The notes under the pieces: model-generated
What the model was told of the DNA's origin: nothing
Database searches by the model: none
Seen by the model: only the letters and a program-made list of their open reading frames with translations
Program-made: the position numbers and the translations under genes
Shown here: positions 55,579-64,000 of the stretch, in pieces
Numbering within the stretch: position 1 is the first letter of the stretch
Layout of the letters: the number at the start of each line of letters is the position of its first letter
Assembly (NCBI RefSeq): GCF_021556395.1
Contig: NZ_JAKGCS010000015.1
Span: 124,001 to 188,000 of the forward strand
Origin: Acuticoccus kalidii
Lineage (GTDB): Bacteria > Pseudomonadota > Alphaproteobacteria > Rhizobiales > Amorphaceae
DNA length: 64,000 nucleotides
Direction: 5' to 3'

Positions 55579-57216
55579 GTGACCAAAGGGAGTTCTTCCC
55601 GCAACGCTTCGACGCCGGCGGCGCTCGCCGCGAACGCCCGCCGCCGCCCGCCGCACCGTCTCGCCGTCTGGCCCGCCGCCACCGTGACGCTCGCCGCCTT
55701 CGCCTTCGCGGCCATCGCCGGCGCCGCCTTCGCGGGGAAGACGGGCGTGCCGGAGACCACGCTGTCCGCCCCTGCGACGCGGGACGACCTCTCCGCCGAA
55801 GACAAAGCGCGCGTCGAGGCGGTGACGCGTCCGGCGACCGACTTCACGAAAGCCGAGCGATTCGAGGCGAAATCCGGCGGCGCCGCGACCTCGACCAAGA
55901 CACCCGACGGCAACGCCTACTCGCACCCGTCGGAAAATCTCTCCTTCGCCGATCGCGAGCAATTCTTCGTCGGCAACGGCATCTTCAAGAAGCTCTGGGT
56001 CTCCTCGCCCTCCTCGACGGCCGCCTCCGACGGGCTCGGCCCGCTCTACAACGCCCGCGCCTGTCAACGTTGCCACCTGAAGGACGGGCGCGGCCATCCG
56101 CCCGGACCGAACGAAGACGGCATCACCACGATGCTGCTGCGCCTCTCCGTCCCCCCTTCGACGGCGGAGGAGGAGGCCGCGCTCGCCGCCTTCACCACGA
56201 CGCGCATTCCCGAGCCCACTTATGGCGGCCAGCTTCAGGATCACGCGGTCGCGGGGCTCGACATCGAGGGTACCGTCGCCATCGACTACGAGGAGATCGA
56301 GGTCGCGCTCGCCGGCGGGGAGACCGCGACCTTGCGCAAACCGACGGCCCGCGTCGAGAATCTCGGCTACGGGCCGATGGCGAACAACGTGATGACATCG
56401 CTGCGGGTCGCAAACCCGATGATCGGCCTCGGCCTTCTCGAAGCGATCCACCCGGCCGACATCATCGCCCACGCCGACCCGGACGACGCCGACGGCGACG
56501 GCATCTCCGGCCGCCTCTCCCTCGCCCGCGACCCGGAAAGCGGCGTCCTCACCCTCGGCCGCTTCGGCTGGAAGGCGACCACGCCGTCGGTGCGCGTCCA
56601 ATCAGCGGAGGCCTTTTCCGGCGATATCGGTATCTCGACCCCGCTGGTGACGGACGCCTTCGGCGAATGCTCGATCGCCCAACAGGTCTGCCGCGACATG
56701 CCTTCCGGGGTGCAGGAACGGCTCGGCGAGGTCGAAGCGCCGGACCCGATCCTCGACCTCGTGACCTTCTACTCCAAGAATCTCGCGGTTCCCGAGCGGC
56801 GCGATGTCGACGATCCCGACGTTCTGCGCGGCAAGGCGCTGTTCTACGAGGCGGGCTGCGCGAGCTGCCATGTGCCGAAATATGTGACGAGCCGCGAGGC
56901 GGAGAACGAAGAGCACCGCTTTCAGCTCATCTGGCCCTACACCGACCTTCTTCTCCACGACATGGGCGACCGGCTCGCGGACGGCCGCCCCGTCGGCAGC
57001 GCCACGGGGCGGGAGTGGCGCACCGCGCCGCTCTGGGGCATCGGCCTCACCGAGACGGTCAACGGGCACACTTTCTTTTTGCACGATGGGCGCGCCCGCA
57101 ATCTCCTCGAAGCGATCCTGTGGCATGGCGGCGAGGCGGAGGCGGCGCGAAACCGCGTCGTGACGATGTCCCCCACGGAGCGCAAAGCGCTTCTCCGATT
57201 CCTGGAGTCGCTATGA
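55579..57216 (+). CDS. Di-heme oxidoreductase (DUF1111 / putative thiol oxidoreductase)
   Basis: 545 residues. An N-terminal hydrophobic segment (about 29-52) exports or anchors the protein. Two c-type heme motifs are CQRCH (162-166) and CASCH (427-431). ADPDDADGDGISGR is an Asp-rich, Ca-binding-like loop. The di-heme family resembles MauG/cytochrome c peroxidases and occurs next to imelysins in many proteobacteria. The GTG at 55579 is used, since sequence upstream is not family-like, but the ribosome-binding site is tight (GAGGA, 2 bases away), so the start is uncertain. Its stop overlaps the next gene (ATGA). Confidence 0.88.
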   Translation: MTKGSSSRNASTPAALAANARRRPPHRLAVWPAATVTLAAFAFAAIAGAAFAGKTGVPETTLSAPATRDDLSAEDKARVEAVTRPATDFTKAERFEAKSGGAATSTKTPDGNAYSHPSENLSFADREQFFVGNGIFKKLWVSSPSSTAASDGLGPLYNARACQRCHLKDGRGHPPGPNEDGITTMLLRLSVPPSTAEEEAALAAFTTTRIPEPTYGGQLQDHAVAGLDIEGTVAIDYEEIEVALAGGETATLRKPTARVENLGYGPMANNVMTSLRVANPMIGLGLLEAIHPADIIAHADPDDADGDGISGRLSLARDPESGVLTLGRFGWKATTPSVRVQSAEAFSGDIGISTPLVTDAFGECSIAQQVCRDMPSGVQERLGEVEAPDPILDLVTFYSKNLAVPERRDVDDPDVLRGKALFYEAGCASCHVPKYVTSREAENEEHRFQLIWPYTDLLLHDMGDRLADGRPVGSATGREWRTAPLWGIGLTETVNGHTFFLHDGRARNLLEAILWHGGEAEAARNRVVTMSPTERKALLRFLESL

Positions 57217-58301
57217 TCCGCCCTCTCCTCGCAGGCGCTGCCATCCTCGCCGCCTCCCTCGCCCCCGCTACCGCGCAAACCGAAACGGCGCGGACGCCCG
57301 TCGCCTTCGCTCCCGCCGTCGAAGCGCTGATCGACGAGGTGATCGTTCCGGCTCACGCCGCCTTCACCGTTACGGCGGACGAGGCGGAGACGGCGACGGC
57401 GGCGCTCTGTGCCGCGCCGAGCGCCGAAACGCTCGCCATGGCGCGCACGGCCTTCGGCGAGCTCGTCCTCGCCTTCTCGCGCGTCGAGCTCTATCGCTTC
57501 GGTCCCGCGCGGGACGAGAACCGCTATGAGCGGCTGTTCTTCTGGCCGGACCGGCGCAGCCGCGGCCTCCATCAGATCCAGGGCCTGATCGCGAGCGAGG
57601 ACGAAAGCGCCACCTCGCTCGACACCCTCACCCAAAAGAGCGTCGCGGTGCAGGGCCTTCCGGCGCTCGAGTTCGCCCTCTTCGGTACCGACAGCGACGC
57701 GCTCACCCACGAAGCCGGCTTCCGCTGCCGCTATGCCGAGACGGTCGCCACCGCGATCGCCGGTGTCGCCGCATCGATCGAGGACGGTTGGCGCACCTCC
57801 TTCCGCGAGACGATGATGACGGCGGGGCCGGACAATCCCGTCTACCGTTCGCACGGCGAGGCCTTTCAAGACATCGTGCAGGCGGGCGCGGAGGAGCTTC
57901 AGCTTCTCGGCGACATCAAGATCGGCGCGGTGATCGGCGATGAGCCGGGCGACGGCAACGCCAAGAGCGCGCCCTTCTGGCGATCGGGCCTCACACTTCC
58001 GTCCTATGCGGCGAATGTCGAGGGGGTCCGCGCGCTCGTGATCGAGCCGCTGCGCACGCTTCTCGGCGACGACTATAATCTCGCCGATTCGATCCTCTTC
58101 GAGTTCGCCCAGGTCGACCGCGCGTTCGGCCCTCTCCTCATCGATCCGCGCCCCTGGACGGAACTCGCCGAGGACCCGGACGCCCATCGCCGCCTCACAT
58201 ATGCCCGCAGCCCGATGCGCTCGGCGCAGACATTCCTCGGCCAGCGGATTCCGGGGGCGCTGGGCCTCATCGTCGGCTTCAATTCGATGGATGGTGACTG
58301 A
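57213..58301 (+). CDS. Second imelysin family protein (divergent motif)
   Basis: 362 residues with a signal peptide (about 1-21, ATAQ). The imelysin fold is recognisable (FGELVLAFSRVELYRFGPARDENRYERLFFWPD; VQGLPALEFALFG), but the GxHxxE of the first copy is G-L-P-A-L-E, so the motif histidine is absent. It is coupled to the di-heme gene by a 4-base overlap and to the next gene by one base. Two different imelysins around a di-heme protein suggest distinct roles, such as metal binding and scaffolding. Confidence 0.88.
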   Translation: MIRPLLAGAAILAASLAPATAQTETARTPVAFAPAVEALIDEVIVPAHAAFTVTADEAETATAALCAAPSAETLAMARTAFGELVLAFSRVELYRFGPARDENRYERLFFWPDRRSRGLHQIQGLIASEDESATSLDTLTQKSVAVQGLPALEFALFGTDSDALTHEAGFRCRYAETVATAIAGVAASIEDGWRTSFRETMMTAGPDNPVYRSHGEAFQDIVQAGAEELQLLGDIKIGAVIGDEPGDGNAKSAPFWRSGLTLPSYAANVEGVRALVIEPLRTLLGDDYNLADSILFEFAQVDRAFGPLLIDPRPWTELAEDPDAHRRLTYARSPMRSAQTFLGQRIPGALGLIVGFNSMDGD

Positions 58302-59398
58302 TGCAACTCTCCCGTCGCTCCCTCCTCATCGGCGCCGGTGCCGGCGCATCCGGGATCCTGTCGATCCCGCTCCTTCCGGGCCGCGCCATGGCGGAGGCCG
58401 CACCCGCCTTCGTCGCCGCCTGCCAGCGTGCGGGCGGCGATTTCGCCGCCGCCGTCCTCGACGCGTCCGGCCGCATTCTCTTCACCGAAGAGCTCGACGG
58501 GCGCGGCCATGACGCGACGGTCGCCCCGGACGGCTCGACCGCCGTCTTCTTCGCCCGCCGTCCCGGCCGCTTCGCGCTGGTGCTCGACATCCTGAACCGG
58601 CGCAAGGCGACCTCCTTCGCCCCGCCCGAGAACCGCCGTTTCGCCGGGCACGGCTTCTACTCCAGCGACGGCAAGCTCCTCATCGCGACGGAAAACGACT
58701 TCGACGGCGAGCGCGGCATTCTCGGCATCTACGACGCGACCGACGGCTATCGGCGGATCGGCGAGTTCGCCTCGCGCGGGATCGGCCCGCACGAGGCGAT
58801 GCTCCTGTCCGACGGGCGCACCATCGCCGTCGCCAATGGCGGGATCCTCACCCACCCGGACTTTCCGCGCCACAAGCTCAACCTTGCGACGATGGCGCCG
58901 AGCCTCGCCCTCGTCGACATCGAGACCGGCGACCTCATCGAGGAGGCGACGCTGCCGCAAAACCAGCACCGCCTCTCGATCCGCCACCTCGCCCAATCCG
59001 ACGCGCACACGATCTGGTTCGGTTGCCAATATGAAGGGCCGAAGACCGATCAGATTCCGGTCGTCGGCCGCTATAGGCGCGGCGAAGGCATCGCGCTCGT
59101 CGCGGCGCCCGATCTCGTCTATGCGCGGATGAACCACTATGTCGGCTCGATCGCCGCGAGCCGCGATGGGGACATCGTAGCGGCGACGAGCCCGCGTGGC
59201 GGGCAGATCATGGTTTGGGACGCGAAGAGCCTTTCCTTCCTGCGCGCCGCCGATGTCGCCGATGTCGCAGGCGCCACCGCCGATCATGACGCCTTCGCCT
59301 TCTCCGCCGGCACCGGCGATATCCTGACGGCGGAGGCGGAGCCCGCGCACGCAAACGTACATTGGGACAATCACCTGCGCCGCATTCGCCCGGCCTGA
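58301..59398 (+). CDS. DUF1513 beta-propeller-like protein with Tat signal
   Basis: 365 residues. The N-terminus has a twin-arginine-type signal (SRRSLLIGAGAG, cut near AMAEA). The rest is a repetitive beta-strand protein of the DUF1513 family, probably a seven-bladed propeller (FYSSDGKLLIATENDFDG, LLSDGRTIAVANGGILTHPDFPR). The ATG overlaps the previous stop by one base (TGATG). DUF1513 genes regularly close imelysin/di-heme operons. Tat export suggests folding with a cofactor in the cytosol. Function unknown. Confidence 0.9.
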   Translation: MQLSRRSLLIGAGAGASGILSIPLLPGRAMAEAAPAFVAACQRAGGDFAAAVLDASGRILFTEELDGRGHDATVAPDGSTAVFFARRPGRFALVLDILNRRKATSFAPPENRRFAGHGFYSSDGKLLIATENDFDGERGILGIYDATDGYRRIGEFASRGIGPHEAMLLSDGRTIAVANGGILTHPDFPRHKLNLATMAPSLALVDIETGDLIEEATLPQNQHRLSIRHLAQSDAHTIWFGCQYEGPKTDQIPVVGRYRRGEGIALVAAPDLVYARMNHYVGSIAASRDGDIVAATSPRGGQIMVWDAKSLSFLRAADVADVAGATADHDAFAFSAGTGDILTAEAEPAHANVHWDNHLRRIRPA

Positions 59399-59534
59399 GC
59401 GGCGCCGCTCATCGCGGCCGGCGTTTCGCGCGCCGGCCCTCCCCCACGTGACGAAAACCCCATCCGCCCGCCTCGTCTTTCGCTAGATTGGCATAGCGAT
59501 TGCACCTTCTGCGCGAAGATTGCGGGGGAGTGTC

Positions 59535-60521
59535 GTGCGCGGAGCCAATCTCGAACTCGTCGACGTATCGAAGCGTTATGGCGACACGGTCGCCGTCACC
59601 GGAATCGATCTCAAAATTCCAGCGGGCTCCTATTGTTGCCTTCTCGGCCCCTCCGGCTGCGGGAAGACGACGACGCTGCGCATGATCGCCGGCCACGAAA
59701 CGGCGAGCGGCGGCGACATCATCCTCGGTGACCGCAACGTCACGCTGTTGCCGCCCGCCCAGCGCGGCACCGCGATGATGTTCCAGTCCTACGCGCTGTT
59801 TCCGCACATGAGCGTCGTCGACAATGTCGCCTTCGCCCTTCGCGTGCGCAACGTGCCGAAGGCCAAGCGGCGGGAGGAGGCGATGGAGCGCCTCGCCCTC
59901 GTCGAGATGACGCAATACGCGAACCGCAAGCCGGCCGAGCTGTCCGGCGGCCAGCAACAGCGCGTCGCCCTCGCCCGCGCGCTCGTCACCGATCCGCAGA
60001 TCCTGCTCCTCGACGAGCCCTTGTCCGCCCTCGATCCGACGCTGCGTCTCAGGATGCGCACGGAGTTGAAGCGGCTTCAGAAGGATCTCAACATCACCTT
60101 CATCCATGTGACGCACAGCCAGGACGAAGCGCTCGCGCTGTCCGACATGGTCGTCCTCATGAATGCGGGGCGGATCGAGCAGATCGGCACCCCGCGCGAA
60201 GTCTTCGACGAGCCGGCGACCCCGTTCGTCGCCCGCTTCATCGGCGCGCACAATATTTTGGCAGTGGGTGGCCGAGAATACAGCCTCCGCTCCGACCGGA
60301 TCAGCCTCACGGCGCCGGAGGACGGGCGCATCAAGGCGACCGTCGCCTCCGTCGAATACCAGGGACATTTCGTTCTCGTGCGCCTCGATGGCGGCGAGAC
60401 GGACCTTTCGGCGATCGTGCCGGAAGCCGCGATCGTCGCGCGTCCCGTCGCCCCCGGCGATGTCGTCGGCGCCCAATGGCGCGACGAGGACGCGACCCCT
60501 TTCAGCCGCACCGCGGCCTGA
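59535..60521 (+). CDS. potA: Polyamine-type ABC transporter ATP-binding protein
   Basis: 328 residues. The ABC domain has Walker A GPSGCGKT (38-45), Q-loop FQSYALFPHMSV, signature LSGGQQQRVALARAL, Walker B ILLLDEPLSALD and the switch His in VTHSQDEALALSD. The C-terminal TOBE-like domain follows (about 240-328). PotA/PotG-type energy subunit. Start: GTG at 59535, 4 bases after GGGGGAG; a TTG further upstream is less likely. A small dyad cgcta/tagcg lies at 59481-59498 before it. First gene of a four-gene import operon. Confidence 0.94.
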   Translation: MRGANLELVDVSKRYGDTVAVTGIDLKIPAGSYCCLLGPSGCGKTTTLRMIAGHETASGGDIILGDRNVTLLPPAQRGTAMMFQSYALFPHMSVVDNVAFALRVRNVPKAKRREEAMERLALVEMTQYANRKPAELSGGQQQRVALARALVTDPQILLLDEPLSALDPTLRLRMRTELKRLQKDLNITFIHVTHSQDEALALSDMVVLMNAGRIEQIGTPREVFDEPATPFVARFIGAHNILAVGGREYSLRSDRISLTAPEDGRIKATVASVEYQGHFVLVRLDGGETDLSAIVPEAAIVARPVAPGDVVGAQWRDEDATPFSRTAA

Positions 60522-60548
60522 GCCGAACCCCATAAAGAGGAGCCCACG

Positions 60549-61832
60549 ATGCCCGATAAGACCAAGAAGACCGCCGCGCTCACTCGTCGCCGCTTCCTGG
60601 AAGGCACGGCCGGCGTCGCGGCGACGGCCGCCTCGACGCAACTCTTCGCGCCGGCGGTCCACGCGCAAGAGCCCGTGACGCTGCGCTATCTCGGAACCGC
60701 GGTGAACCAATCCGCCGAGATCGCCGCCAAGGTGAAGGAAGACCTCGGCATCACGATCGAATACATCCCCGTCACCACCGACGATGTCGTCAAGCGCGCA
60801 GTGACGCAGCCGAACACGTTCGACCTCATCGACATCGAATATATGTCGCTGAAGAATGTCGTGCCGACGGGCAACCTTCTCGGCATGGACACGAGCCGCA
60901 TTACGCTGTCGGACAAGATCACCCCCTTGTTCACGAAGGGCGAGATCGACGGCAAGGTGGTCGGCGATCAGGGCACCGCGCCGAAGAAGGTGATCTGGAT
61001 GCCGTCGGAGAACGCGAAGACCTTCGCGGACGAGCCGACCCAGTACATGACGCTGATCCCGACGGTCTACAACGCCGATACGCTCGGCATCCGGCCCGAT
61101 CTCATCGGCCGTCCGATCGAGAGCTGGGCCGAGCTCCTCAACCCCGAATTCAAGGGCAAGACCTCGATCCTCAACATTCCGTCGATCGGGATCATGGACG
61201 CCGCTCTCGTCGTCGAGGCGATGGGCAAGCACCAATACGCCGACAAGGGCAACATGACCCGCGAGGAGATCGACCTCACGATCGACACCTTGATCGAGGC
61301 GAAGCGGAACGGCCAGTTCCGCGCCCTGTGGCAGGATTTCAACGAGAGCGTCAACCTGATGGCCTCGGGCGAGGTCGTCATCCAGTCGATGTGGTCGCCC
61401 GCGGTGACGGCGGTTAAGACTCAAGGGATCGACTGCGTCTATCAGCCGTTGAAGGAAGGCTATCGCGCCTGGGCCGCCGGGTTCGGCCTTCCCCGCACCG
61501 TCGACGGGCGCAAGCTCGATGCGGCCTACGACTTCATCAACTGGTTCCTCTCCGGCTGGGCCGGCGCGTTCCTCAACCGCCAAGGCTACTACTCCGCCGT
61601 GCTCGAAACGGCGCAGGAGAACATGGAGCCCTACGAGTGGGCCTATTGGATGGAGGGCCAACCGGCCGCGCAGGACATCATGTCCCCGTCCGGCCAGCTC
61701 CTCGCAAAGGCCGGCGAAGTGCGTGACGGCGGCTCCTATGCCGACCGGATGGGCGCGATCTCGTGCTGGAACGCGGTGATGGACGAGAACGTCTACATGA
61801 TCCGCAAGTGGAACGAGTTCGTCGCGGCATGA
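60549..61832 (+). CDS. Polyamine-type ABC transporter substrate-binding protein (Tat-exported)
   Basis: 427-residue periplasmic binding protein. The N-terminus LTRRRFLEGTAG is a twin-arginine signal, with cleavage near VHAQE (about residue 40). The mature part is a cluster D-type extracellular solute-binding protein of the PotD/PotF group (WAELLNPEFKGKTSILNIPS, ASGEVVIQSMWSPAV, DFINWFLSGWAGAFL). It is longer than PotD (about 350), so the ligand may be a polyamine or another cationic or opine-like compound. Start after AAAGAGGAG. Its stop overlaps the next start (ATGA). Confidence 0.9.
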   Translation: MPDKTKKTAALTRRRFLEGTAGVAATAASTQLFAPAVHAQEPVTLRYLGTAVNQSAEIAAKVKEDLGITIEYIPVTTDDVVKRAVTQPNTFDLIDIEYMSLKNVVPTGNLLGMDTSRITLSDKITPLFTKGEIDGKVVGDQGTAPKKVIWMPSENAKTFADEPTQYMTLIPTVYNADTLGIRPDLIGRPIESWAELLNPEFKGKTSILNIPSIGIMDAALVVEAMGKHQYADKGNMTREEIDLTIDTLIEAKRNGQFRALWQDFNESVNLMASGEVVIQSMWSPAVTAVKTQGIDCVYQPLKEGYRAWAAGFGLPRTVDGRKLDAAYDFINWFLSGWAGAFLNRQGYYSAVLETAQENMEPYEWAYWMEGQPAAQDIMSPSGQLLAKAGEVRDGGSYADRMGAISCWNAVMDENVYMIRKWNEFVAA

Positions 61833-62800
61833 CGAGCATCGAGCGGGCGCCCGGCCCGCTCACCCCTCCCTCCGAAGAGGTCGTCGCCCCCGGCCACGAG
61901 GCCGCGGCGACGCACGGGATCGCGCCCCGCTCGATCCTCAACTCGCCCTATGCGCTAATCGCGCCGCTCGCGATCGTGATGCTGATCTTCTTCGTGGGGC
62001 CGTTGATCCTCACGCTGATCGTCTCGTTCTGGAACTACACCCAATATTCGATCGAGCCCGCCTTCACGACGGTCAATTATTACGACGTCTTTTATGGCTG
62101 CGTCGCGCGTCTGCCGGATCTGTGCGTCACCTTCGCAACCTACCTCTCGACGCTGAAATTCTGCCTGATCGTGTGGGCGATCACGCTGATCCTCGGCTTC
62201 GTGCTCGCCTGGTTCATCGTCTTCGAGATCAAGACCGTCTCGACCCAGATCGTCCTGTTCCTGATCTGCACCATCCCGTTCTGGACCTCCAACGTGATCC
62301 GCATGATCGCGTGGATTCCGCTGCTCGGCCGCAACGGGCTCATCAACGACACGCTGATGGGTCTCGGCCTCACCTCGGAGCCGATCGAGTGGCTCCTTTA
62401 TTCCGATTTTTCGGTGATCCTCGCCTTCGTGCACCTCTACACGATGTTCATGATGGTCCCGATCGTGAACTCCATGCTGCGGATCGACAAAGAGATCATC
62501 GAGGCCGCGCGCGACGCCGGTGCCGGCACGCTCACCATCGCCCTCCTCGTCATCGCGCCGCTCTGCCGCCCCGGCATCGTGATCGGCTCGATCTTCGTCG
62601 TCACCATCGTGATGGGCGATTTCCTGACCATCGGCGTGATGGGCGGGCAGCAAATCGCCTCGGTCGGCAAGGTGATCCAGACGCAGCTCAACTTCCTGCA
62701 GATCCCGATCGCCGCGGCGAACGCCGTGGTGCTGCTCGGCGCCGTCCTCGTCATCATCTGGGGCATGACACGGCTCGTCGACGTGAGGCGTGAACTATGA
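61829..62800 (+). CDS. potB: Polyamine-type ABC transporter permease 1
   Basis: 323 residues with six membrane helices after a 45-residue hydrophilic N-tail. The EAA loop is EIIEAARDAGAGTLTIALLVIAPL. The first periplasmic loop contains two cysteines (YGCVARLPDLCVTF), an unusual insert that may be disulfide-bonded. It overlaps the binding-protein gene (ATGA) and the next permease by 4 bases. Confidence 0.92.
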   Translation: MTSIERAPGPLTPPSEEVVAPGHEAAATHGIAPRSILNSPYALIAPLAIVMLIFFVGPLILTLIVSFWNYTQYSIEPAFTTVNYYDVFYGCVARLPDLCVTFATYLSTLKFCLIVWAITLILGFVLAWFIVFEIKTVSTQIVLFLICTIPFWTSNVIRMIAWIPLLGRNGLINDTLMGLGLTSEPIEWLLYSDFSVILAFVHLYTMFMMVPIVNSMLRIDKEIIEAARDAGAGTLTIALLVIAPLCRPGIVIGSIFVVTIVMGDFLTIGVMGGQQIASVGKVIQTQLNFLQIPIAAANAVVLLGAVLVIIWGMTRLVDVRREL

Positions 62801-63642
62801 ACGAACGCGGCCGCCGCTTCTGGATCCTCGCGACGGTGTTCGCGCTGTTCACGCTGTTTCTCTACGGGCCGATGATCGCCATCGTGACGCTCTCCTTTCA
62901 AGGACCGGAGGGCGGCCTCACCTTCCCGATGCGCGGGTTCTCGACGCATTGGTTCGCCGAGCTCTGGAAGGGGGTCGGCGTCGTCGACATCTGGGCTGCG
63001 TTCGGGCGGTCGCTACGGCTCGGCGTCATCGTGTCGGCGTTGACGCTCGCGATCTGCGTGCCGGCGGCGCTCGCTTATCGGATCGGCTTCCGCGGCGCGA
63101 CGCTCCTCTTTTACACGGTGATCGCGAGCCTCATCATGCCCTCGATCGTGGTCTCGCTCGGCATCGGCCTCGAATTCCGCCTGATGGACGACGAGATCCG
63201 AACCGTCATCACGAGCCACGAGACGTCATCGGGCCTCTTCACCTCGGCGCTCGGCGCGCATCTCACCTGGACGCTGCCGTTCGGGCTCCTCATCCTCCTC
63301 GCCGCCTTCAATCGGTTCGACCGGCGCTATGAGGAGGCGGCGCGCGATCTCGGCGCGTCGCCGGGGCAGACCTTGTGGCTCGTGATCCTGCCGATCATCG
63401 CGCCGTCCCTCATCGGCATCGCCCTCTTCGGCTTCACTTTGTCATGGGACGAGATCGCCCGGACGAGCCAGGCGATCGGCGGGCGCAACACGCTGCCGCT
63501 CGAACTGCGCGGCCTCACGCAGACCGTGACCACCCCGGCGATCTACGCGCTCGGAACGGTGACGACCGCGGTCTCGGTGCTCGCGATCGGCACCTGCCTC
63601 GGGCTGATCACGCTCCTCCGCCGCCGGCGTGTCCGTCACTGA
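62797..63642 (+). CDS. potC: Polyamine-type ABC transporter permease 2
   Basis: 281-residue second permease with six membrane helices (first about 11-33) and the EAA loop YEEAARDLGASPGQTLWLVILPII. PotC-type features include FLYGPMIAIVTLSFQ near the N-terminus and SWDEIARTSQAIGGRNTLPLEL. Translationally coupled to the first permease. It completes an ATPase-binding protein-permease-permease importer. Confidence 0.93.
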   Translation: MNERGRRFWILATVFALFTLFLYGPMIAIVTLSFQGPEGGLTFPMRGFSTHWFAELWKGVGVVDIWAAFGRSLRLGVIVSALTLAICVPAALAYRIGFRGATLLFYTVIASLIMPSIVVSLGIGLEFRLMDDEIRTVITSHETSSGLFTSALGAHLTWTLPFGLLILLAAFNRFDRRYEEAARDLGASPGQTLWLVILPIIAPSLIGIALFGFTLSWDEIARTSQAIGGRNTLPLELRGLTQTVTTPAIYALGTVTTAVSVLAIGTCLGLITLLRRRRVRH

Positions 63643-64000
63643 ACCGCCGTCGTCGGTCCGATCGCCGCGCGTGCCGTGGACGTTGAGGATCAAATCAATC
63701 CGATCGCCTTGCAGATATATTTCAACATATGCTTATCTTCCCCGAGTATTCAGTCACGATGGAACACGCGTCCGTTGGCGGCAATCGACTTGATCCATCG
63801 TTCCGTTGCCTGTCCGACCGACAAAACTGACGGACCACTGTTGAAACGCGAGCGTGAGGGTCGCCGGATCGACAAGGGTGACCATCGAGGAAGCCGATTG
63901 CCCGTGACGTGGAGAAACGAGTGACGACCAGCCTTCGCGGGCGAGACGCTATCCGGCCGGCCCGCCTTTTCCGATCGGTCGCGCCCACGTGATCATCACC
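63643..64000. other. 358-base end region without a supported gene
   Basis: Short open frames on both strands have no recognisable family features. The part from about 63686 to 63780 is AT-richer than the surroundings (for example atatatttcaacatatgc near 63714), which suggests a promoter region for a gene outside the window or an old insertion. No terminator hairpin follows the last permease. Confidence 0.4.

Noticed and set aside
59409-61661. 750-residue open frame antisense to the polyamine ABC operon
   Set aside because: Shadow of PotA and the binding protein, which carry all expected motifs.
63676-63988. Small genes at the right end on either strand
   Set aside because: Overlapping frames on opposite strands, no good ribosome-binding site, no family features.

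Overview
The window is a continuous stretch of a GC-rich alphaproteobacterial chromosome. Gene content and order point to the Hyphomicrobiales (Rhizobiales): mutL-ybgC-tolQRAB-pal-cpoB-tilS-ftsH-glmM, the order ctaC-ctaD-ctaB-coxF-like-ctaG-ctaE-surf1 with tldD next door, and purA beside a conserved membrane protein gene. This is inferred from gene order and protein families; no 16S rRNA or tRNA gene was seen. There is no phage, transposase, integrase or CRISPR array.

Layout. 1-7.3 kb: 3' part of purD, a bacterial voltage-gated sodium channel, an acrylyl-CoA reductase-like enzyme, a methyltransferase, a 1-Cys peroxiredoxin, a DUF1003 protein and a ThiY/ThiX-like importer without its ATPase. 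7.4-11.9 kb: an acidic single-pass membrane protein, purA and an EamA permease. 11.9-17.3 kb: a tetronate catabolism operon (ltnD-otnK-otnI), divergent from a tandem Gfo/Idh/MocA protein, with a LacI-type palindrome between them. 17.4-24.6 kb: a coiled-coil membrane protein, an MFS/Lrp divergent pair, serA and serC (serC with a structured leader), an ABM monooxygenase and a DUF1801 protein.

24.6-38.7 kb, all on the minus strand: mutL, ybgC, tolQRAB, pal, cpoB, tilS, ftsH, then glmM. A secreted CAP-RTX protein gene sits between ftsH and glmM. These genes cover mismatch repair, the trans-envelope Tol-Pal machine, tRNA-Ile lysidine synthesis, membrane proteolysis and the first committed amino-sugar step for peptidoglycan. 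38.9-40.7 kb: a HAD phosphatase and ribF.

40.7-47.4 kb: the aa3 cytochrome c oxidase operon, transcribed on the minus strand: ctaC, ctaD, ctaB, a coxF-like small gene, ctaG, ctaE, surf1. It holds structural subunits I-III and the factors for heme O synthesis, CuB insertion and heme a insertion. An unusual array of about ten short GC palindromes with a period near 23-26 bp lies between ctaG and ctaE.

47.7-53.7 kb: an elongated IalB-like membrane protein, tldD, a class II aldolase, DUF2093, an MFS permease and an atypical metallo-beta-lactamase-fold protein. 53.9-59.4 kb: an envelope locus of imelysin, di-heme oxidoreductase, second imelysin and DUF1513 protein, probably linked to metal (iron) acquisition. 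59.5-63.6 kb: a complete polyamine-type ABC importer operon (ATPase, Tat-exported binding protein, two permeases). The last 358 bases hold no gene that can be supported.

Most long open frames opposite or overlapping these genes are shadows caused by the high GC content and were left out.
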